Assembly (NCBI RefSeq): GCF_037126435.1
Contig: NZ_CP147020.1
Location: 4,539,001-4,603,000, forward strand
DNA from: Bernardetia sp. ABR2-2B
GTDB lineage: Bacteria; Bacteroidota; Bacteroidia; Cytophagales; Bernardetiaceae
Reading direction: 5' to 3'
DNA: 64,000 nt
The notes beneath the pieces were generated by a model. The model saw only the letters and a list, made by a program, of their open reading frames with translations. It was not told where the DNA came from and ran no database searches. Shown one piece after another: positions 1 to 9,297 of this stretch. The translations under genes were made by a program, and so were the position numbers. Numbering within the stretch: the first letter of the stretch is position 1; every line of letters begins with the position of its first letter.

Positions 1-1787
1 TCATTGCTCACGTTGACCACGGCAAGACTACTCTTGTTGATAAAATGCTCGTTACTGGAAATTTGTTTAAAGAACACGAACGTCCAGGCGAACTTATCAT
101 GGATAACAACGACATTGAGCGTGAACGTGGAATCACAATCTTAGCAAAAAACGTTTCTATTGACTACAAAGGAACAAAAATTAATATTATCGACACTCCT
201 GGTCACGCCGATTTTGGTGGTGAAGTAGAGCGTGTTTTGAATATGGCTGATGGTGTGCTTTTGTTGGTAGATGCTTTTGAAGGTGCTATGCCTCAAACTC
301 GTTTCGTACTTCAAAAAGCAATCAACTTAGGTTTAAAGCCTATCGTAGTTGTAAATAAAGTAGATAAACTTAACTGTAAGCCTAACGAAGTTCAAGACCA
401 AGTTTTTGATTTGATGTTTTCATTAGGTGCGTCAGAAGACCAATTAGACTTCCCTACTATTTTTGGTTCTGCCAAAAATAATTGGATGAGTGATGATTGG
501 GAAAAAGAAACAGATAGTATTGTTCCACTTTTGGATGCTATTATGGAAACGATTCCTGCTCCAGAAATTGAAGAAGGAACTACACAACTTCAAATTACGT
601 CTTTAGATTACTCTACGTATATCGGTCGTATCGCTGTTGGTCGTTTGGTTCGTGGAACGCTGAAAGTAAATCAAACGGTTTCATTAATGAAACGTGATGA
701 AACAATTAAAAAGAATAAAGTAAAAGAACTTTATGTTTTTGAAGGATTAGGAAAACGTAAGGTAGAAGAAATACAAGCAGGAGATATTTGTGCGATTGTA
801 GGGTTAGAAGACTTCGAAATCGGAGATACAGTTGCAGATAGAGATGAGCCAGAAGCATTGCCTCCAATTTCTATTGATGAGCCTACCATGTCAATGGTAT
901 TTACTATCAATAACTCTCCTTTTTATGGTAAAGAAGGTAAATTTGTTACTTCTCGCCATATTAGAGAGCGTCTGGAAAAAGAATTAGAAAAAAATCTTGC
1001 TCTTCGTGTTGAGCCAACTGAATCAGCAGATTCTTTCAATGTATTTGGTCGTGGTGTTCTTCACTTGTCAGTTCTTATCGAAACGATGCGCCGTGAAGGG
1101 TATGAATTGCAAGTAGGTCAGCCTCAAGTAATCATCAAACAAATTGATGGTAAAAAATGTGAGCCGATTGAAGAATTAACAATTGACCTTCCTGAAAATC
1201 TTTCTGGAAAAGCTATCGAACTTGTTACGCAGCGTAAAGGTGATTTATTAGAAATGAATCCGAAAGATGACCGTGTTATCTTGAAATTTGAAATGCCTTC
1301 TCGTGGAATTATTGGTCTTCGTAACCAACTTCTTACTGCAACAGCAGGAGAGGCAATTATGTACCACCGTTTCAAAGCATTTGAGCCGTTTAAAGGAGAA
1401 ATTAAAGGTCGTCAGAGTGGTTCGCTTATTTCTATGGAACTTGGAAATGCTATTCCTTATAGTATCAATAAATTGCAAGATAAAGGTATTTTCTTTGTTG
1501 ATCAGAATGAAGCAATCTATGAAGGTCAAGTTGTTGGTGAGCATACTCGTGGTACTGACCTTGTTGTGAATATCACAAAAACGAAACAATTGACAAACAT
1601 GCGTTCTTCGGGAACAGACAGTAAGAACAAGATAGCTCCTCCTGTAAAGTTCTCTTTAGAAGAGGCATTAGAATATATTCAAGCTGATGAGTATGTAGAA
1701 CTTACTCCAGAATCTCTTCGTATTCGTAAAATTTATTTGAACGAAGGTGAAAGAAAGCGTAATGCTAAAACATTTGTTACTGCTTAA
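1..1787 (+). CDS. typA: Ribosome-associated GTPase TypA/BipA, 5' end cut by window
   Basis: Translation factor-type GTPase of the EF-G/LepA family that binds ribosomes and acts in stress and cold adaptation and ribosome assembly. The frame is already open at base 3 and reads IAHVDHGKTTLVDK, the G1 P-loop, so only some 10 residues of the start lie outside the window. G2/switch (ERERGITI), G3 (DTPGHADFGGEVE) and G4 (NKVDK) motifs follow, then the domain II barrel and the BipA C-terminal domain. The visible ~595 codons fit the family length of ~600. It ends in two hairpins that separate it from the convergent BspA-like gene. Nothing looks damaged. Confidence 0.97.
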   Translation, partial: IAHVDHGKTTLVDKMLVTGNLFKEHERPGELIMDNNDIERERGITILAKNVSIDYKGTKINIIDTPGHADFGGEVERVLNMADGVLLLVDAFEGAMPQTRFVLQKAINLGLKPIVVVNKVDKLNCKPNEVQDQVFDLMFSLGASEDQLDFPTIFGSAKNNWMSDDWEKETDSIVPLLDAIMETIPAPEIEEGTTQLQITSLDYSTYIGRIAVGRLVRGTLKVNQTVSLMKRDETIKKNKVKELYVFEGLGKRKVEEIQAGDICAIVGLEDFEIGDTVADRDEPEALPPISIDEPTMSMVFTINNSPFYGKEGKFVTSRHIRERLEKELEKNLALRVEPTESADSFNVFGRGVLHLSVLIETMRREGYELQVGQPQVIIKQIDGKKCEPIEELTIDLPENLSGKAIELVTQRKGDLLEMNPKDDRVILKFEMPSRGIIGLRNQLLTATAGEAIMYHRFKAFEPFKGEIKGRQSGSLISMELGNAIPYSINKLQDKGIFFVDQNEAIYEGQVVGEHTRGTDLVVNITKTKQLTNMRSSGTDSKNKIAPPVKFSLEEALEYIQADEYVELTPESLRIRKIYLNEGERKRNAKTFVTA

Positions 1788-1944
1788 TGAAAATATTAAA
1801 CTATTTATGCATTATTATTGAAATAGTGATATAAATAAACCGTTTTTTAATAGGATAGCTACTTGTTTTTGATAAAATTTCTTCTTTTATATTTTCATTT
1901 TAATAAAGAAAATAGAAAAAGATTGAAAATATTGCAACAAATGG

Positions 1945-1976
1945 CTTCCTTCTTCCGTAAGAAGGAAGATTAAGTT
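1945..1976 (+). terminator. Hairpin downstream of typA
   Basis: A perfect 10-bp stem (1945-1954 with 1959-1968) closes a 4-base loop. The T-run after it is weak (attaagtttt). It is the first of two hairpins after typA and probably stabilises the mRNA end or helps termination. Confidence 0.55.
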
Positions 1977-2010
1977 TTATATCTGTAAAGGGGATATAGA
2001 GTAAATTAAA

Positions 2011-2043
2011 GGTAACCACAGTTGTGGTTGCCTTTTCTTATTT
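2011..2043. terminator. Bidirectional terminator between typA and the BspA-like gene
   Basis: A 10-bp stem (GGTAACCACA with TGTGGTTGCC, one G-T pair) has a 2-base loop, is followed by ccttttcttatttt, and is preceded by an A-rich run that serves the opposite strand. It sits between two convergent genes, as expected for a shared intrinsic terminator. Confidence 0.7.
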
Positions 2044-2059
2044 TATGGGGTTTTGTATT

Positions 2060-3646
2060 TTAGTCTTCACAATCAAGTTCATCGCCCTCTATTGTCCAGC
2101 CATATTCTTTAATAAGTTTTTGACGAGCTTCTTTGGATTTGCAGTATTTCAAACCATTTGCAGTTAATGTAATATTTTTTGGAGCGTTTTTATTATTAGC
2201 CCAACCTATCAAAGTAGCATCATAATTTTCTTTATTCATACCACAATATTCAAAAATATTTATCAGTCCATTTTCTTCATAAGATTGGTCATTATATTTT
2301 ATGTTGCTAATATTCCATTTTCCAATAGGTTGATTGAATACAGCAGCATAATAAAATATTTCACTCATATGTCTTACCTTCTCAGTATTCCATTCTTCAA
2401 TGGATTGATTAAATGCATTAGCAACATAAAACATAGACCTCATATCTGTAACATTTTTAGTATTCCACTTTTCAATGGGTTGGTTGAAAGAGGTAGCATA
2501 ATAAAACATCTCACTCATATCTTTTACCTTTTCTGTATTCCAGTTACCAAGGGATTGATTAAATGAACTGGCAATATAAAACATTGCTTTCATTGTAGTT
2601 ACATTCTGCGTATTCCATTCTCCAATAGGTTGATTGAATGAAGTTGCATTATCAAACATAGACCTCATATTTTCTACATTTTGAGTATTCCAATTTCCAA
2701 TAGATTGATTGAATGAGGTTGCTTTATAAAACATATAACTCATATCAGTTACCTTTGAAGTATTCCATTTTTCTAGGGGTTGATTGAAAGAAGTAGCTTT
2801 ATAAAACATTCCATCCATCTGAATTACATTTTTTGTATTCCACTTTTCAATGGGTTGATTAAAGGAAGTTGTTGCATAAAACAAAGCACTCATATTTATT
2901 ACATTTTGTATATTCCATTTTCCAATGGGTTGGTTAAAAGAAGTCGCTGCATAAAACATACTCCCCATATCAGTTACATTTTCTGTATTCCAATCTCCAA
3001 TTGGTTGGTTGAATAAAGCAGCTCCATTAAACATTTGATTGGTATTAGTTACGTTCTGCATATCCCAATCTCCAATTGGTTGATTGAATGAATCAGCATA
3101 TTTAAACATACCAGACATGTCGGTTATAGTTGAAGTATTCCATTTATTCATAGTGCTATTACCATCAAGTTTATTACAATTATAAAACATATAAGACAGA
3201 TTTTTTACTTTCCTCAAATCAGGACTATCAGTAGCTTTATAGGTAAGATTAATACAACCCATGAAGGCATGGTTCATAGACTGCCATTGAATAGTACCCC
3301 ATTCTTCTAAAGTTTGTAATTTTACCTTTTCAATTTTATTATAATCCATAAAAAAATGAGGAAATTTGCCTATAATAGCTATTTCATAAGTACTACCATT
3401 TTCTAAATTTTTGATAGTATAATTTCCTTTTTGATTTTTGGCAGAACCATTTCCCACACCTCTATTAGTAAGGTTTTTCCAAATTATTTTGTAGTCATAT
3501 TCTAAACTATCATTTGTTGGAATGGTAATTTCAGAATCAGTAGTTTTCCAAGTAGTACGAAAAGCTTGAGAATAAGCAGTATTTGTAGCGAGAAAAAAGA
3601 GAGTCAAAATTGAAAAAGAAAACAAGAACACAAAGACATTTTTCAT
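2060..3646 (-). CDS. Secreted BspA-like (DUF285) repeat surface protein
   Basis: Starts with a clear signal peptide (residues 1-27, ending AYSQA). A short beta-rich N-terminal domain follows (to about residue 115), then 11 tandem 25-residue repeats of the DUF285/BspA type with consensus MxxMFYxATSFNQPIGxWNTxNVTD (residues ~178-455). A C-terminal cap ends in a Lys/Asp-rich tail. DUF285 repeats fold as leucine-rich-repeat-like surface solenoids and are usually linked to adhesion. No T9SS C-terminal sorting domain is visible, so how it stays on or leaves the cell is unclear. The repeats are 75 bp at DNA level (about 2295-3120) and could change copy number by recombination. The exact ligand is unknown. 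Confidence 0.85.
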   Translation of the reverse strand: MKNVFVFLFSFSILTLFFLATNTAYSQAFRTTWKTTDSEITIPTNDSLEYDYKIIWKNLTNRGVGNGSAKNQKGNYTIKNLENGSTYEIAIIGKFPHFFMDYNKIEKVKLQTLEEWGTIQWQSMNHAFMGCINLTYKATDSPDLRKVKNLSYMFYNCNKLDGNSTMNKWNTSTITDMSGMFKYADSFNQPIGDWDMQNVTNTNQMFNGAALFNQPIGDWNTENVTDMGSMFYAATSFNQPIGKWNIQNVINMSALFYATTSFNQPIEKWNTKNVIQMDGMFYKATSFNQPLEKWNTSKVTDMSYMFYKATSFNQSIGNWNTQNVENMRSMFDNATSFNQPIGEWNTQNVTTMKAMFYIASSFNQSLGNWNTEKVKDMSEMFYYATSFNQPIEKWNTKNVTDMRSMFYVANAFNQSIEEWNTEKVRHMSEIFYYAAVFNQPIGKWNISNIKYNDQSYEENGLINIFEYCGMNKENYDATLIGWANNKNAPKNITLTANGLKYCKSKEARQKLIKEYGWTIEGDELDCED

Positions 3647-3956
3647 TAGATATTAATGATTAAGATTATTTTAAAATTCAAAAATATACAAAATCAATGT
3701 AATTAGAATGATTGCATTAGAAACTGTTTTTTTAAAATTTAAAACTCTTAAATCATTTTTTCGTAATTTTGAATTCTCAAATTCTAATAAAATATTTTTG
3801 CTAAATAATTTAGCATTTTAAAGAAAAATACCTATTTTTGTAAGACTGAATCACGCTAAAACGACTTAGATAATTTTTGACTAATATCTTTAGCAAAAAA
3901 AATAAAAAATACTACCGTTGCTTGTGTCCCCACGAGTGACGTATAAAATAAAATAT

Positions 3957-6638
3957 ATGAGCGCAGACAATACAAACGGACACGCAGACGACGAATCATT
4001 ACAAGAACACGCAGACGACGAATCATTACAAGAACACGCAGACGACTTTAATGCCCTCAATGGAGGTAGCGTTTCTGATGTTTTGCCTGTTTCTGGACTG
4101 TATCAAAACTGGTTTTTAGATTATGCTTCGTATGTAATCTTAGAACGTGCTGTTCCTCGCATAGAAGACGGACTAAAACCTGTGCAGCGACGACTTATGC
4201 ACGCCATGAATGAAATGCATGATGGTCGTTATCATAAAGTGGCAAATATTATTGGTCAGACGATGCAGTATCACCCACATGGCGATACGTCTATTGGCGA
4301 TGCTCTCGTAAATATGGGACAAAAAGATTTGCTCGTCGATGCTCAAGGAAACTGGGGAGACGTCCGTACTGGCGATGGTGCTGCTGCTTCTCGTTATATT
4401 GAGGCTCGTTTGTCTAAGTTTGCAACTGATGTTTTGTTTAATCCTCAAACGACGGATTGGCAGCTTACTTATGATGGAAGAAAGCGTGAACCGATGGCTC
4501 TGCCTGTAAAATTTCCGTTGCTTTTGGCGCAGGGTGTTGAAGGTATTGCAGTTGGTCTTTCTACCAAAATTTTGCCTCACAATTTTAATGAACTTATAGA
4601 TGCTTCTATAAATGCACTAAAAGATAAGAAAGTAAATCTCTATCCCGATTTTCCGACAGGAGGATATATCGATATAGAAAATTATAATGGTGGAAAGCGT
4701 GGTGGAAAAGTCCGTGTACGTGCTAGAATGGAACAATTTGATAAAAATACACTTGTTATTCGTGATATTCCTTTTGGCACAACAACAACAAGTTTGATTG
4801 ATTCTATCCTAAAAGCAAATAATAAAGGAAAGGTAAAAATCAAACAAGTAATAGATAATACGGCAGCTGAAATAGAGATTTTGGTAAAACTAGCTTCTGG
4901 TGTTTCGCCTGATGTTACGATGAGTGCGCTCTATGCCTTTACGGATTGTGAAGTTTCTATTTCACCAAATGCATGTGTAATTATTGCAGACAAACCTCAT
5001 TTTATTGATGTCAATGAAATGCTCAAGACGTGTGCAGACTTTACTAGAGAATTATTAAAAAGAGAATTAGAAATTAGAGAAGCAGAGTTACTAGAAAAAA
5101 TATTTTTCTCTTCTTTAGAACGTCTTTTTATTGATGAAGGAATTTATAAACGTATAGAAGATGCCAAAACATGGGAAGAGGTCATTCAGACAATCCATAA
5201 AGGCTTAGAGCCTTACAAAAAAGACTTTTATAGAGAAGTAACTGATGAAGATGTTGTAAAGCTAACAGAAATTAAAATCAAAAGAATTTCTAAGTATGAT
5301 ACTTCAAAGGCAGATGATTTGCGTTTGAAAATGGAAACAGAGCTAAAAGAAGTTCGTTACAACCTTGAAAATATTACGTCTTATTCGATTGATTATTATA
5401 AAGAATTAAAGAAAAAATACGGAAAAGGAAAAGAACGCAAAACTCAAATTTCTTCATTTGATAATATTGAAGCAAGTGTAGTAGCAGCTAATAATGCAAA
5501 ATTATATGTCAATAAAAAAGAAGGCTTTATCGGAACAGGTTTGAAGAAAAACGAATTTGTTTGTGAATGTTCTGATTTAGATGATATTATTATTTTCAGA
5601 GAAGATGGCGTTATGCAAGTGGTAAAAGTGGCTGATAAAGTTTTTGTAGGCAAAAATATCATTCATATTGACGTTTTCAGAAAAGGCGACGAGAGAATGG
5701 TCTATAATATGTCGTATCTAAATGGCAAAACAGGAGTAAGTTATGTAAAACGTTTTCAAGTCTTGGGAGTAACTCGTGAGAGAGAATATAACCTTGCCAG
5801 TGATCATAAGCTCTCAAAAGTCCATTATTTTTCTGCCAATCCAAATGGAGAAGCTGAAGTAGTCAATATTTTGCTATCAAATGCCTGTAAAGCCAAACAA
5901 AAAACATTTGATTATGATTTTGCTGAATTAGATATAAAAGGACGTGGAGTAAAAGGAAATCAACTTACAAAATACCCTGTCCGTAGAATCAAGTTAGCCA
6001 AAGAAGGAGAATCTACTCTTGGTGCATTAGAAATTTATTACGATGCAGTAACAGGAACACTCAACAAAGACGAAATAGGTGAAAAGTTAGGGGAGTTTGA
6101 TAATGAAGATACGATTTTAGTAATTTATAAAGATGGAAGCTACGAACAAACAAACTTTGAGCTTACCAATCGTTATGATGTGAAACGAGTATTAGCTATC
6201 AAAAAATTCAATCCAGAGGCTGTAATTTCTGCTGTTTATTATGATGGAAAAGGAAAGTCTCATTATATAAAACGTTTCAAAATAGAAACTTCAACTATTT
6301 CAAAAGAATTTGGTTTTATTCCAGAGCATCAAAAATCAGAAGTTTTGGCTGTTTATTTTGAGAATGAAGAGAAAGAAAATAAGAACCTAAAGGTAGAAAT
6401 ATTCTATCAACAGAACCGTAAGAAATTCAAAATCTCTTATCTACTTCATACCTTAGAAGACGTGAAAGGGTGGAGAGCTTTAGGACGAAAATTAGAAGAA
6501 CCAGCCATCTATAAGGCAAATTTTGTGCTTCCCGAGCCTTCAGCAGCAGAATCTTTATTTGACCCAACTGTAAAAGGAGACATAAAAAAGGGAGATGCTG
6601 AAAGTGGAAAAGGAAAAGACGATTCACTTTTTGGATAA
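3957..6638 (+). CDS. parC: DNA topoisomerase IV / gyrase subunit A-type protein
   Basis: Breakage-reunion subunit of a type IIA topoisomerase that cuts and reseals DNA to decatenate or relax chromosomes with its ATPase partner (not in this window). From the ATG at 3957 the protein has 893 residues. Hallmarks are the GLKPVQRRL segment (~72-80), the QTMQYHPHGD helix region and AAASRYIEARL, with the catalytic tyrosine at residue 147 (codon 4395). A coiled-coil segment (~residues 360-490) and a beta-pinwheel-like C-terminal half follow. The acidic N-terminal extension (residues 1-45) contains HADDESLQE twice plus a partial third copy, encoded by a 27-bp tandem repeat. A TTG at 3918 would add 13 residues, but the ATG is preferred. 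ParC rather than GyrA is the likelier name because the pinwheel lacks an evident GyrA box, though this is a weak discriminator. Confidence 0.88.
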   Translation: MSADNTNGHADDESLQEHADDESLQEHADDFNALNGGSVSDVLPVSGLYQNWFLDYASYVILERAVPRIEDGLKPVQRRLMHAMNEMHDGRYHKVANIIGQTMQYHPHGDTSIGDALVNMGQKDLLVDAQGNWGDVRTGDGAAASRYIEARLSKFATDVLFNPQTTDWQLTYDGRKREPMALPVKFPLLLAQGVEGIAVGLSTKILPHNFNELIDASINALKDKKVNLYPDFPTGGYIDIENYNGGKRGGKVRVRARMEQFDKNTLVIRDIPFGTTTTSLIDSILKANNKGKVKIKQVIDNTAAEIEILVKLASGVSPDVTMSALYAFTDCEVSISPNACVIIADKPHFIDVNEMLKTCADFTRELLKRELEIREAELLEKIFFSSLERLFIDEGIYKRIEDAKTWEEVIQTIHKGLEPYKKDFYREVTDEDVVKLTEIKIKRISKYDTSKADDLRLKMETELKEVRYNLENITSYSIDYYKELKKKYGKGKERKTQISSFDNIEASVVAANNAKLYVNKKEGFIGTGLKKNEFVCECSDLDDIIIFREDGVMQVVKVADKVFVGKNIIHIDVFRKGDERMVYNMSYLNGKTGVSYVKRFQVLGVTREREYNLASDHKLSKVHYFSANPNGEAEVVNILLSNACKAKQKTFDYDFAELDIKGRGVKGNQLTKYPVRRIKLAKEGESTLGALEIYYDAVTGTLNKDEIGEKLGEFDNEDTILVIYKDGSYEQTNFELTNRYDVKRVLAIKKFNPEAVISAVYYDGKGKSHYIKRFKIETSTISKEFGFIPEHQKSEVLAVYFENEEKENKNLKVEIFYQQNRKKFKISYLLHTLEDVKGWRALGRKLEEPAIYKANFVLPEPSAAESLFDPTVKGDIKKGDAESGKGKDDSLFG
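3981..4046 (+). repeat. In-frame 27-bp tandem repeat in parC
   Basis: Two identical 27-bp units (3981-4007 and 4008-4034) and a 12-bp partial third (4035-4046) encode HADDESLQE-HADDESLQE-HADD. The period is a multiple of three, so copy-number changes would leave the frame intact. Confidence 0.95.
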
Positions 6639-6650
6639 TACTCTAACAAA

Positions 6651-6701
6651 AAAACTTTGTCAGTAGTTTTTCGGTAATCCGAAACAACTCTGACAATAGT
6701 T
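6651..6701 (-). repeat. REP-A palindromic element, copy 1
   Basis: A 51-bp imperfect palindrome whose arms carry CTTTGTCAG and CTGACAATAG around an inner TTTCGG/CCGAAA stem. It is the reverse complement of copies beside the RAYT gene at 54.8-55.2 kb. It lies just after the parC stop codon, a typical extragenic position. Confidence 0.85.
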
Positions 6702-6713
6702 CATGCAACAGCA

Positions 6714-6752
6714 AAAAAATCCCAGTAGCTTTTTAGTTACTGGGATTTTTGA
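6714..6752. terminator. Bidirectional terminator between parC and lipase 1
   Basis: AAAAATCCCAGTAgCT and AGTTACTGGGATTTTT form a long stem with a T-rich loop, with A-runs on the left and T-runs on the right. It lies between convergent genes and would serve both. Confidence 0.8.
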
Positions 6753-6778
6753 ATTTATCTTAAAACTCTCAAAGATTA

Positions 6779-8689
6779 TTATTTAGAATAAATCATTGTT
6801 TGAGTTACACGCTCTTTTCCGTTACGGATTTCAGCGATATAAAGACCTGTTTTTACTCTAGCTTGGTTTACATTCCAAGTGTATTGGTGTGTTCCAACTC
6901 CATAAGAAGACAAATCAACTGTTTCAACTACACGTCCAACTGCATCATAAATAGTAAGCATTGCAGCAGAAGAGTTTTTCAACTCAAAGCTAATTGTAGT
7001 TTGAGTAGTGAAAGGATTTGGGTAAGTAGGCATCAATTTGATAGATTCTACGCTATTTTCTTTGATAGGGTCTTTCACATCATTATTTCCTAATGTATGC
7101 AAAACGCCATCTACAACTGCGATACTTGTAACTAAAGACTTGCTAAAGTTTCCATTTTCAGCTTGAATCGCAACACTATAAACACCTTCTGGAAGAGTTT
7201 CATTAACAGTAGCTTTAAACTGACCGTTGTTTTGTTTGAAATCTAATACAACTGCTTTTTGTGATTTTATATCATTTGAAGTAAGACTCATTACACCTGT
7301 TAATTTTGTTCCTTGTGTATTGATGCCTTGCTCATTCAAAAGAGAGATATTCAAGTTGATAGCTTCTCCAACATTATAGATATACTTTTTATCATTCAAA
7401 TCACTTGTCATACGAAGTGTTATTCCTTCATTTGCAGTAACTAAAGCAACAAATGCGCTTTCAGATTCAATAGAATACGTTCCTACTTGTGGATTTTCTA
7501 TTTTTAGCGTAGTTGCAAAACCACCTAACATATCACCTGCTTTTTCAGAAACACGTAAAGTAGTTGGGTTTATTTTGTTTCCGTTTGGAGCAATAATCAA
7601 AAACTCTTCGTTAGCATTTAAGTGATGAATATCTAACATTGTTTCTGTTACTCCCTCTTCTACCATAAAATTACGGCTTGTTTTTTCAGAGCTAAGAATT
7701 TGTACTCTACTTTCAATAACTGCATTTGGGTTTGTATTAGTACCGTTATCTACTGGTTTTGCACCTACTTTAGAAAGAGAATAAGGTAAGTTGTTTTTTA
7801 CAGTATTCCACATATACCTTCCTTCGTGTACTTCGCTGTGGTCAAGATTTGTTGTAGAGTTTCCGTAGCCACTATGTAAAGTTGTAGAATTAGGACGCTT
7901 TGAACTATTATAAGTAACAACACCATCATTTCCACCTGACCATCTTCCACCACCATTCCAGTTCAAGTATTGTCCAGGAATCCAAAGAATACCACCATAT
8001 CCCCAAGCTCCTACTGTACGGAAGCTTGTTGTGTTGTTTGAATTGTTATCTGTTTGAGAACGGAAATAACTTGCATATCCTGTTTGAAGACAGTTAGTCG
8101 CATCATTTACTTGACCAAAAACACCTGATAACCAAGAAACCCAGCCACTTTGAGCTAAATCTGCAAGAGGAGTTCCGTTGTGAGGAGAGCTAAGTGTAAT
8201 TACACGATCTACTTTATTTTTTGCTCCATAATGTACCAATGCTGCATCAGTATCTAAGCCACCTTTACTATGTGCTACTACAACTACTTTGTTTACACCA
8301 AAACGGTTTGTAATTGTTCCTAACATGTTATTGAAAAGCTGACCATTTACCCACATATCTTTGTCTGGGTTTACAGAAACAAATGCTGTACGATAGCCAT
8401 CTGCATATGCTTTGTTATACATGTCGTTTCCGTCCCACCACGTACTTGCACGAGAAGAATAACCGTGAATGAAAACAATTACAGGAGAACCTGCTCTAAG
8501 GTTTGAAGGAGTAGCTCCATAATAGATATTACCTGCATCACTCTCACCACTTCCTAAAATATCGCCAGATACGCTAGTCATTTGCGTAGGGACAACAAGA
8601 TTTGTTTCTTGAATTTGTTGAGCAACTGCTCCAAAACTAAGAAGTAAGAAAACGAAAAAGGCAACGATAGATTGAAAAATTCTTTTCAT
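6779..8689 (-). CDS. Secreted lipase-like alpha/beta hydrolase with T9SS sorting domain (copy 1)
   Basis: A 636-residue protein with a signal peptide (1-24, ending AVAQ). The alpha/beta-hydrolase domain (~65-320) has the oxyanion-type FIHGYSSRAS (73-82), the nucleophile elbow AHSKGG with Ser141, SSPHNGTPLAD typical of lipases, and GGNDGVV and DHSEVHEG segments that may hold the acid and His. Beta-sandwich regions follow. The last ~85 residues are a T9SS type A sorting domain (PTYPNPF, then YDAVGRVV and GLYIAEI). It would be exported to the periplasm, passed through T9SS and processed by PorU (encoded at 41.9-45.3 kb). The substrate is unknown; lipid esters are likely. It is a close paralogue of the next gene upstream. 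Confidence 0.9.
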   Translation of the reverse strand: MKRIFQSIVAFFVFLLLSFGAVAQQIQETNLVVPTQMTSVSGDILGSGESDAGNIYYGATPSNLRAGSPVIVFIHGYSSRASTWWDGNDMYNKAYADGYRTAFVSVNPDKDMWVNGQLFNNMLGTITNRFGVNKVVVVAHSKGGLDTDAALVHYGAKNKVDRVITLSSPHNGTPLADLAQSGWVSWLSGVFGQVNDATNCLQTGYASYFRSQTDNNSNNTTSFRTVGAWGYGGILWIPGQYLNWNGGGRWSGGNDGVVTYNSSKRPNSTTLHSGYGNSTTNLDHSEVHEGRYMWNTVKNNLPYSLSKVGAKPVDNGTNTNPNAVIESRVQILSSEKTSRNFMVEEGVTETMLDIHHLNANEEFLIIAPNGNKINPTTLRVSEKAGDMLGGFATTLKIENPQVGTYSIESESAFVALVTANEGITLRMTSDLNDKKYIYNVGEAINLNISLLNEQGINTQGTKLTGVMSLTSNDIKSQKAVVLDFKQNNGQFKATVNETLPEGVYSVAIQAENGNFSKSLVTSIAVVDGVLHTLGNNDVKDPIKENSVESIKLMPTYPNPFTTQTTISFELKNSSAAMLTIYDAVGRVVETVDLSSYGVGTHQYTWNVNQARVKTGLYIAEIRNGKERVTQTMIYSK

Positions 8690-8887
8690 AATAAGGGGAA
8701 ATTAATTGTTTGTGTGTAAAATTTGTAATTTATCTTTCATAAATCTAAATTAATAACCTATTGAATAGATAAAGTACACTAAAAGTTAATTAATTGAATT
8801 AATGAGTATTTATTTCTCTTGATTCTCATTTTATGACTGTTGGTCATTTAATGAGCTTTTATATAGTATGCTTGCATAACTATAACA

Positions 8888-8918
8888 CAAATAAAGCATA
8901 TAACTTTCTGATATGCAA
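8888..8918 (-). promoter_or_regulatory. Putative promoter of lipase 1
   Basis: Read on the minus strand, TTG and TTTATTTG are 20 bp apart, close to the Bacteroidota -33/-7 pattern (7 of 8 in the -7 box). The same block occurs upstream of the paralogous lipase 2, so it was duplicated and conserved. The implied 5' leader is about 190 nt. Confidence 0.5.
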
Positions 8919-8949
8919 GTTTTTAGCAAAATTTTTTTTAGATATTTTT

Positions 8950-8964
8950 GATAGTAAAACTATC
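8950..8964. promoter_or_regulatory. Conserved small palindrome upstream of lipase 1
   Basis: GATAGTAAAACTATC is a 6-bp inverted repeat with a 3-base spacer. It is repeated exactly at 11467-11481 upstream of lipase 2, about 32 bp upstream of the predicted -33 box in both. It could be an operator or the end of another transcript; the sequence alone does not decide. Confidence 0.35.
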
Positions 8965-9197
8965 GTTTTTGTAGAAAGGTAGAGTATATTTATTCTGTGT
9001 TTTTACTCAACATTGTACTGCTGTTCATAAAAAAGCCTTCAAAACATACATAAAGCAGTTTTTTGTGGAATTTGCTATTTTTGATTACTTGGCTTAATCA
9101 AATTGATTTTTATTAAAAAAGACAAGAAAAAAAAGTAGATTTTTTTTCGTTTTTTCAAAAAAGCCAAATAAAAAAAGGCTTTTCTCTGTTTTTGCAA

Positions 9198-9232
9198 CAA
9201 AAAAACAGAAAGCTTTTCAACTTTCTGTTTTC
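9198..9232. terminator. Terminator after lipase 2
   Basis: CAGAAAG (9206-9212) pairs with CTTTCTG (9221-9227) around an 8-base loop, with T-rich tracts on both strands. It lies about 70 bp beyond the stop codon of lipase 2. A second hairpin (AAAAGCC with GGCTTTT, 9159-9183) follows. Confidence 0.6.
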
Positions 9233-9297
9233 TTATTTTCCGTAAAATTTGATAATTCAAACCACTACATTGTGTATTTCTGAACCTTATTTGTCTA

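Noticed and set aside
1124-1589. Open frames antisense to and overlapping typA
   Set aside because: The sense gene is a complete, conserved family member. The shadows have no recognisable pattern.
2285-3016. Open frames on the plus strand across the DUF285 repeats
   Set aside because: They are antisense shadows of the 75-bp coding repeat.
3918-3956. TTG start for parC
   Set aside because: It adds 13 atypical residues (LVSPRVTYKIK...). The ATG at 3957 begins the acidic extension and is a normal start.
9075-9260. Open frame of 61 codons on the minus strand after lipase 2
   Set aside because: Composed of Lys/Phe runs from A/T-rich hairpin DNA and covers the terminator. No conserved pattern.
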